From positions 17,021 through 28,313 of the forward strand of contig DEBO01000045.1 of NCBI GenBank assembly GCA_002348585.1: a stretch of 11,293 bases of DNA. Reading direction: 5' to 3'. Made by a program: the position numbers and the translations under genes. Source of the DNA: Alphaproteobacteria bacterium UBA2954 (lineage in GTDB: Bacteria > Pseudomonadota > Alphaproteobacteria > Puniceispirillales > Puniceispirillaceae). Shown piece by piece: positions 6,558 to 11,293 of the stretch (positions are counted from its first letter, which is position 1; each line of letters starts with the position of its first letter). The notes under the pieces were generated by a model. The model was not told the DNA's origin. It made no database searches and worked only from the letters and a program-made list of their open reading frames with translations.

Positions 6558-8372
6558 CTAGAGCGCTTTATCAAAAAAACGCTGCGGATGAAGTGCCTTC
6601 ATGATCTGATAAGGCAGAATTGAGGGGCGACCCGCTATTTCATGAGCAACAGATTTCCCTATAAGCCTCGCTAGGGTTAGCCCGCGTGCACCAAGTGCAC
6701 TGACAACAGAAAGGCCCGGAGTTATCTCTCCTGCCAAGGGCAATCTGTCAGGATAGGCAAGGCGTCGTGATGTTCTGCCCTGCCACTCAGATAGTTGACC
6801 AGCAAGCTGACGCAATTCAACTGGCATTAACTCTAGATTATGAAGATGACCTTTTTGAGATACTGCTGTATCTGCAGTTGGATCAAATCCTGCACCCAAA
6901 TACTGCTGCCCCTCTATCAAGGGCGTTGTATATCCAGAATAATTCAGGGCTATTTTAAGTGCAGCTAATTCTGTTGTCTTTGGCAAAATGCTCAACTGGC
7001 CTGATGTAACTTGATACAATCCTAAATCATAACCAATTGTCTCCAAAAGTTTTGGAAAATCTGCTCCTGCACACAAAACGACATGGTCAGCCATAAATGT
7101 GCGGCCATCCATACAATGGGCTATCCACGCACCCTCCTCGCCTGAAATTGCTTGTAATTGTGCGCTATATATACGCTCGACACCCTCTGCCAATTGACCG
7201 GAAACTTGTCTCGGTTGTATTACGGCCCCTGTCTCAAATAACAAACCACCTGATTTAACAGGCAGGCCACAGATAGCCGATAGTTCATCTGCACTTTTGT
7301 AGGTTGCCAGATCAGACGGGAAACCCTGATCTGCAATTTTTTTCTGACGAGATGATTTGCGCTTATCATAGTCAAGGCTAATAACACCATTGCTAAGAAT
7401 AAGGTCATGTGCGTCAAGAAAGGCACGTGTATCGGCTAGAGCGGAGATGGACAAGCGCATGCCAACCATATCCCCAACTGTCAAAAACGGGACGACAATG
7501 CCAGCTGGATTTCCAGAGGCCCCTGCACCTTCCTGCGCAGCAGCGTCAAGAATTATTGCTTCAATACCAAGGGTCTTCAGTCCACCCGCTACTGCGCAGC
7601 CCGCAATACCACCACCAATTACTAGAACTCTGCGTGGTCGTAATTGTTTTTCTAAAGAGCAGCCCTTCATATAAGAAGCGGTCAACATATCACGCTTACG
7701 CCCAAAACCAGCAACCCTCTGACATGTAAAGCCAGCATCAGCTAATGACGATCTGACTGATGCAGCAACGGTAAATGTTGCCAAGCACGCTTTGTGAACA
7801 GACAGGCGCGCGATCTGCTGAATAATTTCAGATGACCAAATTTCTGGGTTCTTTGCTGGAGAAAATCCATCAAGAAACCAAATATCAGCTGAAAAATCCA
7901 GTGTCGGTAGAACCTGTTTTGCTTCTCCATGGTGAAGATGTAAACTGATCTGCCCATCAAGAAAACTCATGTGGTGTACACCTAGCCATCGTCGTGGCCA
8001 TTTTTTCAGAAACTCATCAAAAATTTTTTGTAATTCTGGAAATGCCCGCAACGCGGCTGCAACGTTCTGCTTGCTTGGTGGGCATCCCTCAACAGAAATA
8101 AAATCTATCTTAGTCCTGCTTTTCTGGCGCAAAACTTCAGCAATCACAGCCAAAAAATTAAGTCCTGTGCCAAACCCAGTTTCAGCGATAATAAGTTGGC
8201 CCTCCCCTGACAGCCTGTTCTGCAAACCAGTCCCTCTAATGAAAACATGTCGCGCTTCCTCAAGGCCATTCTCAATAGAAAAATAGATGTCAGAAAACCT
8301 AGAGGAACGCATAACGCCCTCAGTCAGGAAATCATCTTCAGGCGGCAATTGAGGAAGTGGAGGCTGAAACAT
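6558..8372 (-). CDS. mnmC: Bifunctional tRNA 5-methylaminomethyl-2-thiouridine synthesis protein MnmC
   Basis: Completes the wobble-uridine modification mnm5s2U34 of tRNAs. The C-terminal FAD domain removes the carboxymethyl group from cmnm5s2U, and the N-terminal SAM domain methylates the resulting nm5s2U. It has 604 residues; alphaproteobacterial forms run near 600-630 and the E. coli form is slightly longer. The methyltransferase half (1 to about 238) shows SDIYFS, the SAM loop ETGFGTG (64-70) and FLDGFSPAKNPE (166-177). The oxidase half (about 246-604) begins with VLVIGGGIAG, then GASGNPAGI, and ends with DRLPLAG and LGARGLTLA. ATG at 8372 is chosen; the preceding TTG at 8375 is a less likely start. 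No clear ribosome site is visible. It converges with the SDR, with 5 bases between stops. Both active halves look intact. Confidence 0.95.
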   Translation of the reverse strand: MFQPPLPQLPPEDDFLTEGVMRSSRFSDIYFSIENGLEEARHVFIRGTGLQNRLSGEGQLIIAETGFGTGLNFLAVIAEVLRQKSRTKIDFISVEGCPPSKQNVAAALRAFPELQKIFDEFLKKWPRRWLGVHHMSFLDGQISLHLHHGEAKQVLPTLDFSADIWFLDGFSPAKNPEIWSSEIIQQIARLSVHKACLATFTVAASVRSSLADAGFTCQRVAGFGRKRDMLTASYMKGCSLEKQLRPRRVLVIGGGIAGCAVAGGLKTLGIEAIILDAAAQEGAGASGNPAGIVVPFLTVGDMVGMRLSISALADTRAFLDAHDLILSNGVISLDYDKRKSSRQKKIADQGFPSDLATYKSADELSAICGLPVKSGGLLFETGAVIQPRQVSGQLAEGVERIYSAQLQAISGEEGAWIAHCMDGRTFMADHVVLCAGADFPKLLETIGYDLGLYQVTSGQLSILPKTTELAALKIALNYSGYTTPLIEGQQYLGAGFDPTADTAVSQKGHLHNLELMPVELRQLAGQLSEWQGRTSRRLAYPDRLPLAGEITPGLSVVSALGARGLTLARLIGKSVAHEIAGRPSILPYQIMKALHPQRFFDKAL

Positions 8373-8459
8373 CAATATTCTAATAATTTTTAATGAAATC
8401 TGAACTATATATCCCTGTTTTTTTAGCGACGCAAACTTAAAAATCTAATCAAAGCGCAA

Positions 8460-8476
8460 TTCACCAATTTCACCAA
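8460..8476. repeat. Tandem TTCACCAA direct repeat
   Basis: TTCACCAA occurs at 8460-8467 and again at 8469-8476, one base apart, giving a 9-base period. It lies about 90 bases upstream of the mnmC start. Short tandem sites like this can bind a regulator, but at this length chance is also reasonable. Confidence 0.3.
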
Positions 8477-8515
8477 ACCATCTCTCACAAATGACATCAG
8501 GAACGAAAAAATATA

Positions 8516-8540
8516 ACGATATATGATATTGACATATCGT
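8516..8540. promoter_or_regulatory. Perfect inverted repeat, operator-like
   Basis: ACGATAT (8516-8522) and ATATCGT (8534-8540) are exact reverse complements separated by 11 bases. The right arm overlaps the last base of a perfect -35-like TTGACA (8529-8534). The size and symmetry resemble a dimeric helix-turn-helix regulator site. No good -10 element sits 16-18 bases downstream, so the promoter is unproven. Confidence 0.4.
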
Positions 8541-8748
8541 GTATAAAAGGAGCAACTGAAGCATCCTCAAGACTAAATGAAAAAATAACAAAGTCAGCAA
8601 AGGTAGAGTTAGTGAAGCTGATTATGCTGTGGAAGGCTTCAATTTAGCAAAAAATCAAATTCTTTCATAGGGTTCACTAGCTATGCCGGCACAGGCAAAT
8701 AGAGTACAAAGTAACATTCTTGAATTAAATCGATAGAAAACTGACTTC

Positions 8749-9210
8749 ATGACAATTACAGAAACTCCTTTTTGGAAACATAGAGCCTTAACTGAGCTAA
8801 CCAACGATGAATGGGAATTGTTATGCGATGGATGCGGCAAATGCTGTGTTTTAAAACTTGAGGATATTGAAACCGAGGCTGTTTATTATACGGATGTAGC
8901 GTGTAAAATGCTTGATTGCCAGACCGGTCGCTGCCGAGATTATGAGCGTCGCAAGCAGCACGTTCCAGACTGTATTCTACTTACGCCTAAGACAATTAAA
9001 CAATTAGCTTGGATGCCAAAAACATGTGCTTACAGACTGGTTTATGAAGGCCAGAATTTGCCAGAATGGCACCCACTCATTTCTGGAAGTACGGATACAG
9101 TGATGAAGGCCGGACACAGTGTTGCCGGACAAGTGCTTCCAGAAGGCAGTGTTGAAGATGAAGATATGGCAAACCATATAAGAAATTGGGATGATTGTGT
9201 TGACCACTAA
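8749..9210 (+). CDS. ycgN: YcgN/UPF0260 family cysteine-cluster protein
   Basis: Uncharacterised protein of the UPF0260 family, represented by E. coli YcgN and part of the wider YkgJ-type zinc- or iron-binding cysteine-cluster group. It has 153 residues, the usual length. The diagnostic segment LCDGCGKCC gives Cys26, Cys29, Cys32 and Cys33, followed by YYTDVACKMLD (Cys52), CRDYERR (Cys62), PDC (Cys75) and the highly conserved TCAYRL (Cys93) and LPEWHPL. These cysteines suggest a bound metal or metal cluster; which one is not established. The N-terminal PFW and NDEWELLCDG match the family, supporting the ATG at 8749 although no ribosome site is visible. A small membrane-protein gene starts 12 bases after its stop. 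Family recognition is firm; function is unknown. Confidence 0.92.
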   Translation: MTITETPFWKHRALTELTNDEWELLCDGCGKCCVLKLEDIETEAVYYTDVACKMLDCQTGRCRDYERRKQHVPDCILLTPKTIKQLAWMPKTCAYRLVYEGQNLPEWHPLISGSTDTVMKAGHSVAGQVLPEGSVEDEDMANHIRNWDDCVDH

Positions 9211-9212
9211 GC

Positions 9213-9217
9213 AGGAA
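9213..9217 (+). promoter_or_regulatory. Ribosome binding site of the small membrane protein gene
   Basis: AGGAA lies 5 bases before ATG at 9223, in the 12-base gap after ycgN. It supports the reading frame that follows as a translated gene. Confidence 0.55.
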
Positions 9218-9222
9218 TTTTT

Positions 9223-9402
9223 ATGACTATGCGCTGGCTGATCTATCTTTTGCTGACAGGCCTGATCATTGCAACCATCTGGCGATATGATTTCAGCGAT
9301 CGCCCCGACCCGAGCTGGACAAAATGCAAGGAGTCCTTGTTGGTTCAAACATTAACTGGAAGCTGCACCCTTCGATATGAGGGCGAGACAGAGCCATCTT
9401 GA
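9223..9402 (+). CDS. Small single-span membrane or exported protein, unknown
   Basis: A 59-residue frame that I do not recognise. It begins MTMRWLIYLLLTGLIIATIW, a positively charged N-terminus followed by one hydrophobic span (about residues 5-20). This fits a membrane anchor or an uncleaved signal sequence. The rest is polar, with DFSDRPDPSW and two cysteines (Cys35 and Cys48) that could form a disulfide if the tail is periplasmic. Support for a real gene comes from the good AGGAA ribosome site, the 12-base gap from ycgN, the complete ATG-to-TGA frame and a sensible membrane-protein pattern. It ends 40 bases before the preferred start of the DUF2256 gene, so the three could be one transcript. 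No function can be assigned. Confidence 0.6.
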   Translation: MTMRWLIYLLLTGLIIATIWRYDFSDRPDPSWTKCKESLLVQTLTGSCTLRYEGETEPS

Positions 9403-9432
9403 TTTTGACAGACTGATGCCAAATAACCATAG

Positions 9433-9438
9433 AAAAGG
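9433..9438 (+). promoter_or_regulatory. Ribosome binding site choosing the DUF2256 start
   Basis: AAAAGG ends 4 bases before ATG at 9443. The upstream in-frame ATGs at 9377 and 9416 lack such a site, and 9377 would overlap the preceding small gene by 26 bases. Confidence 0.5.
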
Positions 9439-9442
9439 CCGC

Positions 9443-9583
9443 ATGGTTAAAAAGTCAAAACTGGATGAAAAAATCTGCCTGACCTGTAAACGCCCTTTTT
9501 CATGGCGAAAGAAATGGGCACGAGACTGGGGCAATGTAAAATTCTGTTCCAAACGATGCCGGGGTGAATTCAGCACAAAATAA
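9443..9583 (+). CDS. DUF2256 family small zinc-ribbon-like protein
   Basis: A 46-residue protein of the DUF2256 family, whose function is unknown. It has two CxxC/CxxxC-like pairs, Cys12-Cys15 and Cys35-Cys39, arranged as in a treble-clef or zinc ribbon. Between them is the family core RPFSWRKKWARDWGNVKFCS. The start at 9443 gives the usual family length and the typical MVKK beginning, with a ribosome site just upstream; starts at 9416 or 9377 would add 9 or 22 residues without family character. Basic residues are frequent, which would suit nucleic-acid or protein contact, but that is speculation. It converges with the ligase gene, with 7 bases between the stops. Confidence 0.85.
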   Translation: MVKKSKLDEKICLTCKRPFSWRKKWARDWGNVKFCSKRCRGEFSTK

Positions 9584-9590
9584 TAGATAA

Positions 9591-11180
9591 TTATAAATCA
9601 ATCATTGTCTTCAACTGATCAACATGGTCTGCATCATCTGCAGTCTTATCCCACCGAATTGCATGAAAACGAGGAAAACGGGTTGCGATACCTGATTTAT
9701 GGCGACTGGACAGATGCAGGGAATCAAAAGCGACTTCCACAACCAGTGCGTGGTCAACCTCGCGAACGGGGCCATATCTGTTGATGGTATTTTCACGCAC
9801 AAACTTATCAAGCTTGGCTAATTCAGAATCTGTAAAGCCAGAATAAGCTTTACAGACAGGCACGAGCGCAGAATTCGCAGCAGAACCCTGCCATGCCCCA
9901 AGGGTGAAATCAGAGTAATAGGATGAACGTTTGCCATGCCCGCGCTGCGCATACATGACCACTAAATCAGCATAAAGCGGGTCACGTTTCCATTTATACC
10001 AAAGACCTTTTTCACGTCCTGCTTTATAAGGGCTGTGCTTGTCTTTCAGCATGACACCTTCAATCAGTCCACCTTGCCGGCATTTATCTCTGTGCCGTGC
10101 CAGTTCAGCCTGCTTTGTGACCAGCAGCGGCTCCGATAAATCAAACAGGTCATGGTCAATTTTCTCTTTCTCTTGCTCTAATCTGTGGCGTCTTTCTGCA
10201 AGAGGCTGACCTCTTAGATCATCAACCCCAGCAGACAGCAGATCATAAAAACGAACAAAAACTGGGGAAGATAACTGTAGCTTTAGTCCAGCCTTTTTCC
10301 GATTCAGGCGCTGCTGAAGTGCATTAAAACTCTCAATTTTGTCTGGTCGCCCTGCTAGAATTTCGCCGTCCAATACCCCTTGCCAGCGCATCGGGCGGGT
10401 CAGTTCTGGAAAAGCAGCTGAAATATCATCGCCAGAGCGTGAAAAGAGTCGGACACCTTCTTCTGCAGAGACAAGTTGAATCCGCGCCCCATCCCATTTC
10501 CATTCAATCTGCCAATCTTCAAGATTGAGTGAGCAAAGCGTCTTTTCGTCAATTGGCGCAGCAAGCATGACCGGATGAAAAACGGCCCGGCCTGCCGCAT
10601 CTGGCTTTTCTGCCCGCCCTTCAAGCCAATCAAATAAAGTGGCATAGGGCGGTTCCAGCAAGGGCCATATCTGTTCTATCTCACTGACATTCTTATCGTA
10701 GGCTTGCGCAAGGGAAACTCGCACAAGCCTGGCAGATACGCCTACCCGCATCCCCCCTGTTGCTAATTTTAATAAGGCCCAGCGTTCAGCCACTTTCAGC
10801 TTATTCATCCAGTCTGACAGCTGCAGCACCGCATCTTTACGATGGATAGATGTCAGGACCCCTACAACCTCAGATAATGATGGTTTTTTTCCGTCAGATA
10901 CAGATTCAGAGTCAGGCCACAGCAAGGCTACTGTTTCTGCAAGATCGCCAACAAAATCATATGATAATGCAAATAAATCAGGATCTGTCACCTGCTCTGC
11001 CAGTTCACGCACAACTCCTGATTTAACTCCACTAAATGACAAATCGCACGTTAGCGCGGCAAGGCCCCATCCACGGTCAGGTTCATCCGTTGACCTTATC
11101 CAGTTCACAAGATGAGCCAGCTTCACCGTCCGCCGTGGTGAGAAAAGTAAAACCTCAAGCAAATCAGAAAATGCTCTCAT
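9591..11180 (-). CDS. ATP-dependent DNA ligase of the ligase-associated DNA damage response group
   Basis: Seals nicks in duplex DNA using ATP, separately from the essential NAD-dependent LigA. It has 529 residues, matching the bacterial family named for cisplatin damage response. The N-terminal part (1 to about 200) is the helical DNA-binding domain. The adenylation domain carries motif I EWKWDGAR (nucleophile Lys228), motif III LFSRSGDD (245-252), FYDLL (311-315), motif IV EGVMLK (374-379) and motif V WYKWKRDP (394-401). The C-terminal OB-fold domain includes EVAFDSLH and RFPRFHAIRWDK. Its ATG overlaps the exonuclease stop by 4 bases (ATGA), so translation is likely coupled. In this family the ligase is usually encoded with an exonuclease, a DEXH helicase and a phosphoesterase; here it ends the operon. 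All catalytic motifs are intact. Confidence 0.93.
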   Translation of the reverse strand: MRAFSDLLEVLLFSPRRTVKLAHLVNWIRSTDEPDRGWGLAALTCDLSFSGVKSGVVRELAEQVTDPDLFALSYDFVGDLAETVALLWPDSESVSDGKKPSLSEVVGVLTSIHRKDAVLQLSDWMNKLKVAERWALLKLATGGMRVGVSARLVRVSLAQAYDKNVSEIEQIWPLLEPPYATLFDWLEGRAEKPDAAGRAVFHPVMLAAPIDEKTLCSLNLEDWQIEWKWDGARIQLVSAEEGVRLFSRSGDDISAAFPELTRPMRWQGVLDGEILAGRPDKIESFNALQQRLNRKKAGLKLQLSSPVFVRFYDLLSAGVDDLRGQPLAERRHRLEQEKEKIDHDLFDLSEPLLVTKQAELARHRDKCRQGGLIEGVMLKDKHSPYKAGREKGLWYKWKRDPLYADLVVMYAQRGHGKRSSYYSDFTLGAWQGSAANSALVPVCKAYSGFTDSELAKLDKFVRENTINRYGPVREVDHALVVEVAFDSLHLSSRHKSGIATRFPRFHAIRWDKTADDADHVDQLKTMIDL

Positions 11181-11293
11181 TCAGCTTCCTCTTCATACCC
11201 GACCAGAGACAAAGCACGGGCTTCAATGCCTAATTTGTTACAGGCATGAAGAAGAGCATCTTCGCGGCCATGCGTAATCCATACCTCTTTTGG
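11177..11293 (-). CDS. Ligase-associated exonuclease, C-terminal end (partial)
   Basis: The last 38 codons of a - strand gene that runs off the right edge of the window. The readable end includes VWITHGREDALLHACNKLG and then ALSLVGYEEEAE. This fits the C-terminus of the metallo-beta-lactamase-fold exonuclease (mRNA 3'-end-processing factor-like) that partners this class of ATP-dependent ligase; the THGRE-A segment is what I recognise. The TGA stop is embedded in the ligase start (ATGA), typical of this Exo-Lig pair. The catalytic metal-binding part is outside the window, so its integrity cannot be judged. The assignment leans on the short C-terminal match plus the ligase neighbour. Confidence 0.8.
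   Translation of the reverse strand, partial: PKEVWITHGREDALLHACNKLGIEARALSLVGYEEEAE

Larger units (their letters stand above)
8373..8748. other. AT-rich intergenic region between divergent mnmC and ycgN
   Basis: About 375 bases with no credible gene. It must hold the promoters of mnmC (-) and of the ycgN group (+). Visible items are a tandem TTCACCAA pair at 8460 and 8469, a perfect inverted repeat at 8516-8540 containing TTGACA at 8529-8534, and AAAAGGAG at 8544-8551 that is not followed by a usable reading frame. A 50-codon open stretch (8495-8644) lacks a start. No tRNA or intrinsic terminator was recognised. A small RNA or a decayed gene cannot be excluded. Confidence 0.6.

Noticed and set aside
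6553..6582. Possible terminator between the convergent SDR and mnmC stops (AGCG and CGCT around an A-rich loop).
   Set aside because: Only 4 base pairs with a 14-base loop and no proper T-run; too weak to call.
7390..7729. Two overlapping + strand frames opposite mnmC.
   Set aside because: They mirror the mnmC coding sequence in other frames, have low-complexity Pro/Gln/Ser-rich translations and no ribosome site.
8529..8557. A sigma-70 promoter built on TTGACA at 8529.
   Set aside because: The sequence at the expected -10 position (8551-8557) is not TATAAT-like, and TATAAA at 8542 is only 7 bases downstream of the hexamer.
8495..8647. A 50-codon open stretch ending in TAG within the AT-rich gap, reading with a lysine-rich, helix-like pattern.
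   Set aside because: It has no start codon until very near its end and resembles no family I know; AT-rich DNA gives such stretches by chance. A decayed gene remains possible.
9377..9442. Longer N-terminus for the DUF2256 protein (starts at 9377 or 9416).
   Set aside because: The extra residues lack family similarity, the 9377 start overlaps the small upstream gene, and the ribosome site sits before 9443.

Overview
The window looks like chromosomal DNA of a free-living alphaproteobacterium of moderate GC, possibly a marine SAR116-like lineage. This rests on the gene order dnaB-alr-mlaE-mlaF-radA-cvpA-purF-SDR, which from memory recurs in alphaproteobacteria, and on residue similarity. No taxonomic marker gene is present, so the lineage is an inference. 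No mobile element, CRISPR array, tRNA or rRNA was seen.

Left block, + strand (1-6552). It opens with the last 92 codons of the replicative helicase DnaB, followed by alanine racemase (alr), the permease and ATPase of an Mla-type phospholipid ABC transporter (mlaE, mlaF), the recombination protein RadA, the membrane protein CvpA, a purF remnant and a YciK-like short-chain dehydrogenase. Spacing is tight from alr to cvpA, so these genes probably share transcripts. The main oddity is purF. Only about 70 N-terminal and 87 C-terminal residues of amidophosphoribosyltransferase remain, joined in frame, and the whole PRPP-binding domain and most of the glutaminase domain are missing. Either this genome has lost the first step of de novo purine synthesis at its usual locus, or the assembly or clone has an internal deletion.

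Middle block. A bifunctional tRNA wobble-uridine modification gene (mnmC) runs on the - strand and converges on the dehydrogenase with a 5-base gap. Beyond its start lies an AT-rich region of about 375 bases with no gene (8373-8748). That region holds a perfect 7-base inverted repeat overlapping a TTGACA hexamer, and a tandem TTCACCAA motif.

Right block. Three small + strand genes follow: a YcgN/UPF0260 cysteine-cluster protein, an unrecognised 59-residue single-span membrane or exported protein, and a 46-residue DUF2256 zinc-ribbon protein. They converge on a - strand pair: a bacterial ATP-dependent DNA ligase and, overlapping it by 4 bases, the C-terminal end of its partner metallo-beta-lactamase-fold exonuclease. 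These two belong to the ligase-associated DNA damage response group. The helicase and phosphoesterase partners are not downstream of the ligase here.

I see no clear undescribed multi-gene system. The observations most worth a second look are the internally deleted purF, the unannotated small membrane protein gene, and the AT-rich regulatory-looking gap upstream of mnmC and ycgN.
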